A DNA stretch of 64,000 nucleotides from Phycisphaerae bacterium (GTDB lineage: Bacteria; Planctomycetota; Phycisphaerae; UBA1845; Fen-1342), in assembly GCA_028279405.1 (NCBI GenBank), contig JANQNU010000061.1:1-64000 (forward strand). The letters run 5' to 3'. Below, one piece after another: positions 45,045 to 55,765 of the stretch (its first letter is position 1; each line of letters begins with the position of its first letter). The notes beneath the pieces were generated by a model, which was not told the origin of the DNA, searched no databases, and saw only the letters and a list, made by a program, of their open reading frames with translations. The position numbers and the translations under genes are program-made.

Positions 45045-46355
45045 TTAGTTGCCAATAACAGCGTTGCCGACCGGCGCCTGCAATAGCAGCTGTTTCGACA
45101 CGACCGTGCCGCCGGGCACGGGGTAGCTGCCGCGGACGATCGAAACGATGTCGCCGCCCGTGGCGCCGGCGATTCCGTCGACGAACGCGTCGTACGGTCG
45201 GAACGCGGAGCCATCTTCGGCGCCGATTCCGTGTCCGGTATCGATGTACGTCACGAACGGACCGGGGAACGTCTGGATCGCATCGGCCAGATCCGGGTTG
45301 TCGAATCCGACGGCGTTGTTGAATCCGTCGTCGCCATTCTCACAGCCGGCGCTCTTGACGATGCCGACGGTGAGCGAGCTGTTGTTGACGATCAACGGGC
45401 CGCCGGAGTTCGCACAGGTGACGTCGACCCGGAAGCGAATGCGGACACTGTTGCCGCTGCCCACCTGCTCGACATACGAACCCGTACTGGTCTGCTGCGT
45501 CTTGTGATCGGAGTTCCAGTTCTGGGAATCGATCGGCGACGCGTCATAGCCGTAGCCGGTTGCCCGCACCGTATTTGGTGAGCTGTCCTGGGAGACGCGG
45601 TAGAACGAACCTTGTCCCTGGACGGGCAGCAACCCGGTGTTGGTGTTCGCGAAACAGGCGTACACGGCCCAGTCGTCCCAACTGTTGTTGACCGCCACGA
45701 CACTGCCGCCATCGACCATGTACTGGTCCTCGGCGGGTGGGTGGTTCAGCGTGCCATCCGAGTCGGATGCCGGCACGTTGAACTGCAGAACACCGCCGGG
45801 TGTACAGTGGCCGGCCGAGAGCAGCGCGCCGTTGGAAATGATCCAGCCGGTGCAGCCGCCGCCGGGCGGCGAGTTCCCCGCGGGGAAGCGGCCGACTGCC
45901 GGGTCCGATGAGGAGACCCGGTTATCCGCGCCGCAAATCCCGACCGGGGTCAAGCAGGCACCGCCGATGTCGACTTCGACCTGTTCGAGCTTGATGAAGA
46001 CGCCCGAGTCCTTGGGATCGACGTATAGCGCCACTTCGACTTCGTCACCGTTGAAGTAGACGCTCGATCCCTGCCACTCCTTGAGCGTTTCCGCATCGTG
46101 GAACTGGGTGGCGCCGTCTTCGAGCGAAGAGATCGCGAGGAAGCTGTACTTGCCGAGGTCGTAGTCGCCGAGGTGCAGCCGCATGCTGGACACGTTGTCG
46201 ACCTTGACCGACTGCTGGTACGCCATCCGCACGTCTTCGGTCCCGGCGTGGGTCCCGCTGTCGAGCGGGTAGGCGACGTGCTTCCACTCGCCACCCGCTT
46301 GCGCAGCGGTCATCGAAAGCCCGAGCAGTGTCGTGGTGTGAAGAAACGTTTTCAT
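45045..46355 (-). CDS. Secreted trypsin-like protease with the same C-terminal cap
   Basis: 436 residues. Signal peptide (about 1-21, TAAQA), then a chymotrypsin-fold protease with His183 in LSAGHC, Asp228 in DDWAVY and Ser317 in TCANSGGP. The C-terminus (YIDTGHGIGAEDGSAFRPYD ... GDIVSIVRGSYPVPGG ... GNAVIGN) matches that of the protease at 43471. AAGGA lies nine bases before the ATG; GTG at 46358 directly before it is also possible. Confidence 0.9.
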   Translation of the reverse strand: MKTFLHTTTLLGLSMTAAQAGGEWKHVAYPLDSGTHAGTEDVRMAYQQSVKVDNVSSMRLHLGDYDLGKYSFLAISSLEDGATQFHDAETLKEWQGSSVYFNGDEVEVALYVDPKDSGVFIKLEQVEVDIGGACLTPVGICGADNRVSSSDPAVGRFPAGNSPPGGGCTGWIISNGALLSAGHCTPGGVLQFNVPASDSDGTLNHPPAEDQYMVDGGSVVAVNNSWDDWAVYACFANTNTGLLPVQGQGSFYRVSQDSSPNTVRATGYGYDASPIDSQNWNSDHKTQQTSTGSYVEQVGSGNSVRIRFRVDVTCANSGGPLIVNNSSLTVGIVKSAGCENGDDGFNNAVGFDNPDLADAIQTFPGPFVTYIDTGHGIGAEDGSAFRPYDAFVDGIAGATGGDIVSIVRGSYPVPGGTVVSKQLLLQAPVGNAVIGN

Positions 46356-46391
46356 CACGAACCATCCTTCCTGAGAGCCGCTCGGTTGTCC

Positions 46392-48701
46392 TTACTGGAG
46401 GCTCACGAGTACGAGGACCATGCCGTCCTTGGAGCGGCTCATCGCCTTACCGATGATCGCGCCCTGTGCGGCGGCGTGGTCAGTGACCTTCATCGCGCGG
46501 CCGGCCGTCGGCGAGGTCGTCAACAGGTCGCCGGGCTCGATCGTGCCGTTCGACTCGTCGACCAGGCAGAAGACGCGGCCGGTGAGCGCGATCGGGTGCT
46601 CGCCGTTGGCGATCGTGCCGCGCTGGCCCATGTACATGCCGGGCTTGACGCCACCGGCGCCGCTGACGATACCCGCGACCGTGCGGTCGTAAGCGCTGTT
46701 GCTGACGACCAGCTTGCCGGGGTCGTTCGGGTCGATGCTGACGACCGTGCCGGGCACGACGTTGTCAGCGTTGATATCGAAGTTTTCGGCCAGGTCGGCA
46801 CCGTTGATCTGCAGCTCGTCAGTGAAGATGCGGCCGCGTCCGCCGAACTCGGCATCGAGCTCGATGGTCAGGTTGCCGTTGGCGTCGTACATCCGCAGCG
46901 AGCCGCCCTGTGAGGCGTTCTCGGCCGCGAGCATTTCGATCGTCGCGGTGCCGGTGCTGCGGCTGACGCGGATCACACCGTGATCGCCTTCGCTACCGTC
47001 GAGCTCGACCGTTTGCTGGCCGGCATCGTTGAAGATCGAGATGCCGCCGCCACCGTCGCCGCCGGAGCCGACGAGCCGGAGCGATTCGGTCGCACCGTCG
47101 AAGAGCGAGACGCGGTTGGTGTCGCCGTTGAGGACGATGTTGTCGTTGGTATTGCTGGAAAGCGTGATCGAGGCGTTCTCGGCGTTCAGGTCGATCTTGT
47201 CGATGGTGGCGTCGGACATGACGAGCGAGGCCGCGTCGCCGCCGGTGTCACCGTCGATCGTGACGGTCGACTGGTTGTTGTCGTTGTAGACGTTGACGAT
47301 GCCGCCGCTGTTCGTGCCGCCACGGAGACGCACGCCACGGGTTCCGCCGGTGTTGTCCCACAGGTTGACTTCGCCGCCGAGGTCGCTGCCGGCGTTGATC
47401 TGGACGGTCATGTCGTTGCTCGGGCTGTTGTCGCGAAGCTGGAGCACACCCCAGCTGGTGCCGCCGATGCGGGTCTGCTCGAGACCGTCGGAGCCGTAGG
47501 TGCTGACGCGGTGCTGGGTGCCGTTGAGCTCGACGGTGGTGTTGAGCGTATCGTCGCGGACGTCGACCACGCCGCCGGCGTTGCCGTCTTCGCCGTCGAT
47601 GAACACAGTGACGCCACCGATCTCGTTGTAGAACGAGGCAAAGCCACCGATACCGGGGCCGCCCTGGATGCTATTGGAGGTGCTACCGATGCGGACCGTG
47701 CTGGTGCCGTTCTCGTCGCGGGTGATGAGCTGGCCGCCCCAGGTGCGCGATTCGAGACTGCCGTGGATGACGCCGTTGATCAGGTTGTCCGTTACCTGCA
47801 CCCAGGTCTCGGCGATGATCTCGCCGAACTCGCCGTCCATGAGGGCGGTCGGGTCGCCCGTCGGGTCGTAGACCGACACGGTGGCTTCGTTGCCGCCGAG
47901 GGCACGGACGCGGAGGGTGTTATTGTTGTTCGCTGCGAAGATGTCAAGGTTGTAGCGCTGACCGTCGAGGTTCATGGCGCGGGTACCGTCCGCAGCCCAG
48001 ATGATCATCGAACCGACGTCACTGTTGGTTCCGAGTTCGATCGCATCGTCGAGCTCTTCGCTCGCAACGCGGTTGACGCGGAAAGCGTGCGGCACGGCGC
48101 CGACCGGAATGCGCGGGGCCAGCTCGGCGCCGCCGTTGACGATCACGCCGATCTCGCGACCGCTGCCGTCGAAGCTGGCGGCATCGACCGGGAGCATGAT
48201 GTCGACGATTCCGTTGTTAATGGGCTGCGCGGCCAGCGCGATCGGCCCTTCGACCAGTGCGCCGCCCGACTGGTAGATGTTGAACACCAGGTCGGCGGTC
48301 GGTCCGGGCAGCGGGTCACCGAGGTTGTCGGTCAGCAGCGCCTGGAAGCTGATGCGACCCGTGTCGCCGTCGAAGATCGGCGCGAGCGTCATCGGTGCCG
48401 GCGGCAGCGCTGCATCGGTCAGACCGGTGCGCGCGTTGACGGTCGTCGGCTCGCTGTCATTGGCGGCAGGGGCGGGTGCCTGACCGTCCTTGCGTGACGG
48501 TGCGATCGCAGCCGCCGGCGCATCTTCGGCCGGCACAGGGGTCGTGGCGGGATCCTCGACGTCGCCGGTGGTCGCCGGCGTGGTCTCGACGACCGGCTTC
48601 AGCGGAACGTCGTTGAACGCCATTGCCGGCACGCTCGCCAATACGACACCGCCCAGCAGGCAGCGAATCCCCATTCCCATGAATCCGTCCTTCATCAACA
48701 T
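46392..48701 (-). CDS. Secreted fibre-like repeat protein
   Basis: 769 residues. A signal peptide (RCLLGGVVLASVPAMA) and a Pro/Ala-rich linker (about 30-90) precede an N-terminal domain (ISFQALLTDNLGDPLPGP ... RIPVGAVPHAFRVNRV, about 115-215) that is also found in the protein at 61040. A long Gly/Asn/Asp-rich region of short beta-strand repeats follows (TVTIDGDTGG, SLRLVGSGG, about 230-610). The C-terminal domain (GADLAENFDINADNVVPGTVVSID ... IGKAMSR) is of a type seen in phage-tail-like fibre proteins. Likely a secreted fibre or surface adhesin. Start has AAGGAG seven bases upstream. It heads the run of five secreted-protein genes. Confidence 0.85.
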   Translation of the reverse strand: MLMKDGFMGMGIRCLLGGVVLASVPAMAFNDVPLKPVVETTPATTGDVEDPATTPVPAEDAPAAAIAPSRKDGQAPAPAANDSEPTTVNARTGLTDAALPPAPMTLAPIFDGDTGRISFQALLTDNLGDPLPGPTADLVFNIYQSGGALVEGPIALAAQPINNGIVDIMLPVDAASFDGSGREIGVIVNGGAELAPRIPVGAVPHAFRVNRVASEELDDAIELGTNSDVGSMIIWAADGTRAMNLDGQRYNLDIFAANNNNTLRVRALGGNEATVSVYDPTGDPTALMDGEFGEIIAETWVQVTDNLINGVIHGSLESRTWGGQLITRDENGTSTVRIGSTSNSIQGGPGIGGFASFYNEIGGVTVFIDGEDGNAGGVVDVRDDTLNTTVELNGTQHRVSTYGSDGLEQTRIGGTSWGVLQLRDNSPSNDMTVQINAGSDLGGEVNLWDNTGGTRGVRLRGGTNSGGIVNVYNDNNQSTVTIDGDTGGDAASLVMSDATIDKIDLNAENASITLSSNTNDNIVLNGDTNRVSLFDGATESLRLVGSGGDGGGGISIFNDAGQQTVELDGSEGDHGVIRVSRSTGTATIEMLAAENASQGGSLRMYDANGNLTIELDAEFGGRGRIFTDELQINGADLAENFDINADNVVPGTVVSIDPNDPGKLVVSNSAYDRTVAGIVSGAGGVKPGMYMGQRGTIANGEHPIALTGRVFCLVDESNGTIEPGDLLTTSPTAGRAMKVTDHAAAQGAIIGKAMSRSKDGMVLVLVSLQ

Positions 48702-48838
48702 CGCGTTTCTCCTTATTGGGCGGCTTGGCCGCCATTCGATATGTTTCGGAAGCCCGTTGAGGGGACGAGCGACGGATGGGTCCGATCACTCACTTTTTTT
48801 TGGAGAATGGGGAATTTCGCAGCCAGGGGCGGCATTCA

Positions 48839-49085
48839 GGGTGGGCGGGCGTCCCGCCGGGGCAGCAAGCTGCCAGGATGAGGCAGGCGTCGACGCCGCT
48901 TGCCCCGGAAAGAATGGCCCCCAAGAAACACAGGGTGGGGCGGGCGCCTCGCCCGCTATGGACCGCTCGCTTGCGCTCGCGGCTCGCACTGACGTCGCTC
49001 GCGCTCCGGGCTCGTGGTGATGGCTACGTGGTTCCTGCAAGGGCCCGCGGCGTAGACGCGGGCCTCATCAAGGGAGCTTGCTCCC
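48839..49085. repeat. Composite palindromic repeat cluster
   Basis: It contains a GGCGGGCG-CCT-CGCCCGC palindrome (48939-48957), a perfect minus hairpin CCGC/GCGG with loop GCAA (48963-48982), a partial minus hairpin with loop GCGA (48993-49010) and GGGAGC-TT-GCTCCC (49072-49085). The last overlaps the 3' end of the kinase gene. Confidence 0.8.
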
Positions 49086-51596
49086 CGGATCTTCCCGCTC
49101 CAGCGCCTCCAGTCGTTGCGGCCATTCGCCGACCGCGTCCGGTCGATCGGCCGCCTCGCAGAACCGCAGCCAGCGATGGATCGCCTCACGCTGCCGGATC
49201 GGCGGCGCCGCTGCCTGGTAGATCCGCAGTCCGGCCCGTGCCAGCGGCTCCGCGTCGGCATACCGTTCCAATTCCGTCAGGCACTCGCCCAGGGCACTGC
49301 GCGTGTAGTCCAACACCCAATGATCCGGCGGGAACACCCCCTCGCGGATCGCAAGCGCCTCGCGTAGGAATGGCTCGGCACTGGCAGCGGCCCCCGCGGC
49401 CATTTCGACCCGCCCGCAGAGGCTCAGCACGATCGCCCGGTCCGGGTGGTTCGACGGCAAGCGATCGCTTTGCCGGTCGAGGACGGACCGCGCGAGGTCG
49501 CGGGCCAGTGCCACGTTTCCGCGTTCGAGGTGCACGAACGCGATGTTCCATTGCGTTCGCAAGAGGTCCGGGTGATCCGTAGCGAGCGCGGACTGACGGA
49601 TCGCCAGTGCTTCCTCCAGTAGCGCGAGCGATTCTTCTGTTTCTCCTTGATCGAGCAGACACGCCGCGAGGCTGTTGAGGCTGTTCGCGATCTCTCGTTC
49701 GTCGGGCGCCGGTGACGCAAGCCGTTGCGCGAGCACTGAGCGGAGCAGCGGCTCCGCCAGGTCCGGCCGGGCGCGTCGACTCAGCAGCGTTGCCAGGTTG
49801 TGCCGGAGTGTCACGGCGCTCTTGTTTGCCACATGATCACTCGCGGTCGTATCCGCGCGCTCCAGCCAATCCAGCGCTTCGCGCAGCGTCGACTCGGCAG
49901 CGTCGAACGCGCCGCGCTGCTGATCGATCGAAGCAAGATGTACGAGTACGTCAACGATGCGCCCCGGCTCGGGCTCTTCCGCAGCGAGAAGCAACTCCCG
50001 CGCCCGTTTCAGGTGATCCGCGGCGTTCGCGTATATCCCCAAACCATAGTAGGTACGCCCGATCGTCTCGCGCACAATGGCTTCAACCATCGGCGCACCC
50101 TCGAGCGCCCCATCTTCGATCGACTTTGCCGCTCGGTCGACCATTTCGCGGACACTGATATCGCGCCGAAGTGCGCGGCGCGGATCGACCGCCGACAGCA
50201 TGTCTGCGAAGAATCGATTCACCTGGCCGAGTCGTCGGGCTTCCAGCTGGGCGCGTTTCGCGCTCCGTTCGGCGGCTGCCTGTTGCTGCTGTGCGAATTC
50301 GCGGGCATGCTCGGCCCGCGCCCAGAATGTCAACGAGGTCGCGAGCCCGCCGATCAACAGTAACAGGAATGCCAGTGCGGCAGCGACCGGCAGTCTGTGC
50401 CGTACGAGCTGCTTGCGCAGCACATAGCCGAACGAGTCGGCCTTGGCCTCGATCGGTTCGCCGTTGAGGTAACGCTCGAGTTCGCGCGCCAGTTCGCCGG
50501 CGCTCTGGTAGCGCCGTTCGCGATCCTTCTGCAGCGACTTCAGCACGATCGTCTCGACCTCATGGTCGATCGGGTTGTTTGCTCTGCGCGGAATGCCGGC
50601 CCCGTCGGTCGCGATGCCGCGTTCCTGCGACCAGCGCAATCGCGGCGAGACGGCCTCGGTCTCCGTGATGTGCTTCAGTGCGTCGAGCAGCGACCCGCGC
50701 ACCGGGTATGGATGTTCGCCGGTCAGCAACTCGTACAACACGACTCCGAGCGAATAGACGTCAGTTCGTATATCGAGGTCGTTTGGATTCGAGCCGACCT
50801 GCTCGGGAGACATATACGGCAGCGTGCCCACGACCTCGTCGGTCTGCGAGATCAACGTGCGTTCTTCGTCGACCATCGGACGCGCCAGGCCGAAGTCCAG
50901 CACACGCGGCGAGCCCTCTGTCGCCACCAGAATGTTGGACGGCTTCAGATCACGATGGATGACGCCGCGCTGGTGCGCATGCTGGACGGCATCGCAGACC
51001 GCCCCGAACAGGACCAGCGTCGCGCGCAGGTCCAGCTTCTTCGACCGGACAAAAGCCTGCAGCGGTTCCCCCGGCACGTAGTCCATCACGAAATAGGGTT
51101 TGCCGTCGGCGGTTTGGCCCGTATGAAACACCGAGACGATGTGCGGATGATCGAGCGACGCCGCGATCTCGATTTCACGTTCGAACCGTCGCCGGGCGGC
51201 GACGCTGGCATGTGCGCCCTCGTGCAGGGTCTTGATTGCGACGTCGCGCTTGGTCGCGACTTGGGTCGCACGATAGACCGCACCCTGGCCTCCACGGCCC
51301 AGAACCGATTTCACGTCATATCCCGGGAACGCGCCCGGGGCAATCATCGGCGGCGCGATCGTGGGAGCCGGTAATGCTGTCGCCGAGCTGCCCAGTTCGA
51401 GCGTATCCAGTCGAGTTTGCGCGGCTTCGCGCAAGATCGCGAGCTTTTCACTCAGTTCCGGCTGAAGCTCGGGATGAGTATCGAGGACGTCGAGATCGTC
51501 AACCGCTTCGCCCGCAAATCGCCGACGCGCGACGTCATCCACGACCGCATCCGCACGCCGCGCACGCTCGATCGAGTTCAACGGCGTTTCACCCAT
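49068..51596 (-). CDS. Transmembrane Ser/Thr protein kinase with TPR repeats, third copy
   Basis: 842 residues. The kinase fold has GRGGQG at 100-105, Lys122, HRD 214-216, DFG 234-236 and a TLPYMSPEQV activation end. One membrane helix lies at about 405-430 (LPVAAALAFLLLLIGGLATSL), then TPR repeats to about 830. It differs from the kinases at 29 and 9600 in its N-terminal domain and in having no insertion between HRD and DFG, and no sigma gene precedes it. ATG at 51596, GAGG eight bases upstream. The final codons (DPGSKLP) lie in an intergenic-type repeat. Confidence 0.92.
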   Translation of the reverse strand: MGETPLNSIERARRADAVVDDVARRRFAGEAVDDLDVLDTHPELQPELSEKLAILREAAQTRLDTLELGSSATALPAPTIAPPMIAPGAFPGYDVKSVLGRGGQGAVYRATQVATKRDVAIKTLHEGAHASVAARRRFEREIEIAASLDHPHIVSVFHTGQTADGKPYFVMDYVPGEPLQAFVRSKKLDLRATLVLFGAVCDAVQHAHQRGVIHRDLKPSNILVATEGSPRVLDFGLARPMVDEERTLISQTDEVVGTLPYMSPEQVGSNPNDLDIRTDVYSLGVVLYELLTGEHPYPVRGSLLDALKHITETEAVSPRLRWSQERGIATDGAGIPRRANNPIDHEVETIVLKSLQKDRERRYQSAGELARELERYLNGEPIEAKADSFGYVLRKQLVRHRLPVAAALAFLLLLIGGLATSLTFWARAEHAREFAQQQQAAAERSAKRAQLEARRLGQVNRFFADMLSAVDPRRALRRDISVREMVDRAAKSIEDGALEGAPMVEAIVRETIGRTYYGLGIYANAADHLKRARELLLAAEEPEPGRIVDVLVHLASIDQQRGAFDAAESTLREALDWLERADTTASDHVANKSAVTLRHNLATLLSRRARPDLAEPLLRSVLAQRLASPAPDEREIANSLNSLAACLLDQGETEESLALLEEALAIRQSALATDHPDLLRTQWNIAFVHLERGNVALARDLARSVLDRQSDRLPSNHPDRAIVLSLCGRVEMAAGAAASAEPFLREALAIREGVFPPDHWVLDYTRSALGECLTELERYADAEPLARAGLRIYQAAAPPIRQREAIHRWLRFCEAADRPDAVGEWPQRLEALEREDPGSKLP

Positions 51597-51670
51597 TCTC
51601 GCGACCTCTATCGCCTTGAGGCGTTTTTCGCACGGGCCTCGCGTCTATCAACCGGCGCTCCAGCAACAGC

Positions 51671-51684
51671 GTTTCACGTGAAAC
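51671..51684. promoter_or_regulatory. parS-type ParB-binding site (intergenic)
   Basis: Perfect 14-bp palindrome GTTTCACGTGAAAC between the divergent kinase and kynureninase genes; the 16-mer CGTTTCACGTGAAACA matches the parS consensus at 15 of 16. Second of two in the window. Confidence 0.88.
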
Positions 51685-51739
51685 ATTCGACGTCAGCTTC
51701 AAACGCGACGCACGATTTTCGTGCGCACATGGTAGCGGG

Positions 51740-51745
51740 TATCAT
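51740..51745 (+). promoter_or_regulatory. Candidate -10 box, leaderless promoter of kynU
   Basis: TATCAT ends six bases before the ATG at 51752. No ribosome site is seen. No good -35. Confidence 0.42.
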
Positions 51746-51751
51746 CACGAC

Positions 51752-53041
51752 ATGAACCCGTCAGTGACGCCAACCTACAGCCTGGACGAATCCGCCGCCC
51801 GCGAATTGGATCAGGCCGATCCACTCGCCGACTATCGGGCACGCTTCCATATCCCGAAGCGACCGGACGGGGTTCCCGTCGTCTATCTCTGCGGCAACTC
51901 ACTCGGCCTGCAACCCGTGAGCATCCGCGCGGCCATCCTTCAGGAGCTCGACGATTGGGCCAACCTCGCGGTCGACGCACACTTTGCAGGTGCCCACCCA
52001 TGGTATCCCTATCACGAATTCGTACGAAACTCGGTGGCGCGCCTGGTCGGCGCCCGGGCACACGAAGTCGTCATGATGAACGGCCTCACGGTCAACCTGC
52101 ACCTGCTGATGGCCAGTTTCTATCGACCGACGTCGACGCGCTTCAAGATCCTGATGGAAGATACCGCGTTCCCATCCGACACCTACGCCGCCCAGACGCA
52201 GCTTCGCTTTCATGGCTTCGATCCGAAGGCGGGAATCGTCGTTGCCCGGCCGCGCGCAAATGAGCACCAGTTGCGTACCGAGGACATCCTGGCATTGATC
52301 GAGCGTGAAGGGGACGCGATTGCCCTCGTGCTCTTCGGTGCGGTCAACTACTTTACCGGACAGGTCTTCGACATGGCGCGAATCACCGCTGCGGCACAGG
52401 CCAAGGGCTGCGTCGTCGGCTTCGACTGCGCTCACGGCGCCGGCAACGTTCCGCTGAAACTGCACGACGCGAACGTCGATTTCGCGGCGTGGTGCAGCTA
52501 CAAGTATCTCAACAGCGGTCCGGGATCGGTCGCGGGCGCGTTCGTTCACGAACGGCACGTCCGCGATACCGAACTCGTTCGGTTTGGCGGCTGGTGGGGC
52601 AACGACCCCGACACGCGTTTTCGCATGCACCTGAACGAGACGTTCGTTCCTGTCGCGTCCGCGGACGCGTGGCAGCTCAGCAACCCGCCGATCCTGTCGA
52701 TGGCGGCAGTCCGCGCATCGCTCGAGCTGTTCGACGAGGTTGGAATGCCTGCGCTGCGTGAGAAATCACAGAAGCTGACCGCGTATCTCCACGCGCTGCT
52801 CGAGCCGATCGACGGCACGCTGGTCGATCTCATTACGCCCAGCGCTCCGGAGGCACGCGGCTGCCAGCTCTCGTTGCGCGTCAAGCGCGACGCGAAAGCC
52901 TTCCAGGAGTCGCTTCAACAGCACGGGTTCGTGACCGACTTTCGTCCGCCGAACATAGTGCGGATCGCGCCCGTTCCGTTATACAACACGTTCCATGAGG
53001 TGTGGCAGTTCGCTTTCGTGCTGCGTGAGCACCTCGCGTGA
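51752..53041 (+). CDS. kynU: Kynureninase
   Basis: 429 residues, PLP-dependent. Hydrolyses kynurenine to anthranilate and alanine. YLCGNSLGLQP near residue 46, WYPYHEF, FPSDTYAAQTQ, GFDCAHGAGNVPL and SYKYLNSGPG are kynureninase blocks; Lys251 is the expected Schiff-base lysine. FGGWWGNDPDTRF and WQLSNPPILSMA follow as in the family. It has no other tryptophan-catabolism gene beside it. The start is supported by the -10 box six bases upstream. Confidence 0.95.
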   Translation: MNPSVTPTYSLDESAARELDQADPLADYRARFHIPKRPDGVPVVYLCGNSLGLQPVSIRAAILQELDDWANLAVDAHFAGAHPWYPYHEFVRNSVARLVGARAHEVVMMNGLTVNLHLLMASFYRPTSTRFKILMEDTAFPSDTYAAQTQLRFHGFDPKAGIVVARPRANEHQLRTEDILALIEREGDAIALVLFGAVNYFTGQVFDMARITAAAQAKGCVVGFDCAHGAGNVPLKLHDANVDFAAWCSYKYLNSGPGSVAGAFVHERHVRDTELVRFGGWWGNDPDTRFRMHLNETFVPVASADAWQLSNPPILSMAAVRASLELFDEVGMPALREKSQKLTAYLHALLEPIDGTLVDLITPSAPEARGCQLSLRVKRDAKAFQESLQQHGFVTDFRPPNIVRIAPVPLYNTFHEVWQFAFVLREHLA

Positions 53042-53080
53042 TCTATTGAATATGCCAACAAGCCGTAAGCGATGGGCTGA

Positions 53081-53350
53081 CCGCTCGCTCGCGCTCGCGG
53101 CTCGTACTGACGTCCCTGGCACAACAACGAGCCCCGAGCGCCCGCGAGGGGACGATGCCGGGCGAGACGCCCGCCCCACCCTGTTTTTAGGGGCCGTTCT
53201 TACCGGGACAAGCGGCGTACACGCTTGCCTCGCAAAGGGAGCTTGCTCCCCCCGTCGCTTGCGCTCCGGGCTCGTATTGAAGTGGCTTGGCTTCGTACCG
53301 ACTTGCCAGGCATCGACACAACGAGCCCCGAGCGCCCGCGAGGGGACAAT
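53081..53350. repeat. Two adjacent REPIN-like doublets
   Basis: First pair: minus CCGC/GCGG loop GCGA (53081-53100) and plus CCCC/GGGG loop GCCC (53132-53151). Second pair: minus CCCG/CGGG loop GCAA (53251-53270) and plus CCCC/GGGG loop GCCC (53326-53345). Between them lie the GGGCGAGACGCCCGCC palindrome (about 53158-53175) and GGGAGC-TT-GCTCCC (53237-53250). No gene fits 53042-53390. Confidence 0.85.
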
Positions 53351-53390
53351 GCTGGGCGCGACCCCCACCCTAGTTGTCCACGCCAACGGC

Positions 53391-54896
<1,506 letters not shown>

Positions 54897-55040
54897 GAGG
54901 ACTTTCCTTCAGGAGTTAGCGGGCACGTACCGCGGCGCCCGCATCTGGATCATCGGCCGCTCACCCAGCAGAATCAAGCGGCGACAGGCAAATCATGCGC
55001 GTTCCGACGTGCTCCCGGGTAAGCAACGACACCCGCTCCG

Positions 55041-55670
55041 TCAGCCGGCGGCGGGCGCTTGGATAAGGTTGCGCGACTGGAGCAGGCGCACGACTTCGGT
55101 CGCCGACTCCGACGGCGACAGCGTCGACGAGTCGAGCGTCAATTCCGGCTGGGTCGGTGCTTCGTAGGGCGCCGAGATCCCGGTGAAGTCGCTGATCTCG
55201 CCGGCACGCGCCTTTTTGTACAGACCTTTGGGGTCACGCTGCTCACAGACGGCAAGCGGCGCCGCGACGTATACCTCGAGGAACGGCAGTCCTGCGTCCG
55301 CATGGATGGCGCGTACGCGCTCGCGATCGGACCGGTAGGGGCTGATGAAGCTGGTGCAGGTGAGGACCCCGCTGTCTGCGAAGAGCCGGGCGACCTCGCC
55401 GATTCGACGAATGTTCTCGACCCGATCTTCCGGACTGAATCCCAGATTCGCGTTCAGGCCGTGTCGAATGTTGTCGCCGTCCAGACAATATGCCAGGTTG
55501 CCGCGCTCGATCAGCGCGTGTTCGACCGCGAACGCGATCGTACTTTTGCCTGAGCCGCTCAATCCGGTAAACCAGATTGTGGCACCTTGTTGGCCAAGTA
55601 ACGCGCCGCGACGGGCGCGGTCGACGTGTCCGGCATGCCAGGTAACGTTGGTTGCACGGGGAGTCTTCAA
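55041..55670 (-). CDS. cysC: Adenylylsulfate kinase
   Basis: 209 residues. Makes PAPS from adenylylsulfate and ATP. P-loop GLSGSGKST at about 36-44, then DGDNIRHGLN, FSPEDRVENIRRIGEVA, FISPYRSDRERVRA, EVYVAAPLAVCEQRDPKGLYKKARAGEI and FTGISAPYEAP: all the CysC blocks. The start is TTG at 55670 with AAGGA eight bases upstream. No sulfate-assimilation partner (cysD, cysN, cysH) is in the window. Confidence 0.95.
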   Translation of the reverse strand: MKTPRATNVTWHAGHVDRARRGALLGQQGATIWFTGLSGSGKSTIAFAVEHALIERGNLAYCLDGDNIRHGLNANLGFSPEDRVENIRRIGEVARLFADSGVLTCTSFISPYRSDRERVRAIHADAGLPFLEVYVAAPLAVCEQRDPKGLYKKARAGEISDFTGISAPYEAPTQPELTLDSSTLSPSESATEVVRLLQSRNLIQAPAAG

Positions 55671-55712
55671 AACACTGGTCCTTTGCCCTGTTCGGTCCTG
55701 AGCCAGAGCGGT

Positions 55713-55718
55713 TATAGT
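55713..55718 (+). promoter_or_regulatory. Candidate -10 box of the esterase gene
   Basis: TATAGT, five of six to consensus, gives a leader of about 40 bases with GGAG five bases before the ATG at 55766, a conventional arrangement in contrast to the leaderless candidates. No clear -35. Confidence 0.38.
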
Positions 55719-55765
55719 AGTCAGACCCTCGAAGTCGGACCATTCTGTCGGGAAATGGAGCGCGT

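Noticed and set aside
46980-48497. Long plus-strand open frame of about 505 codons
   Set aside because: Antisense to the fibre gene at 46392, without motif, signal or start signal.
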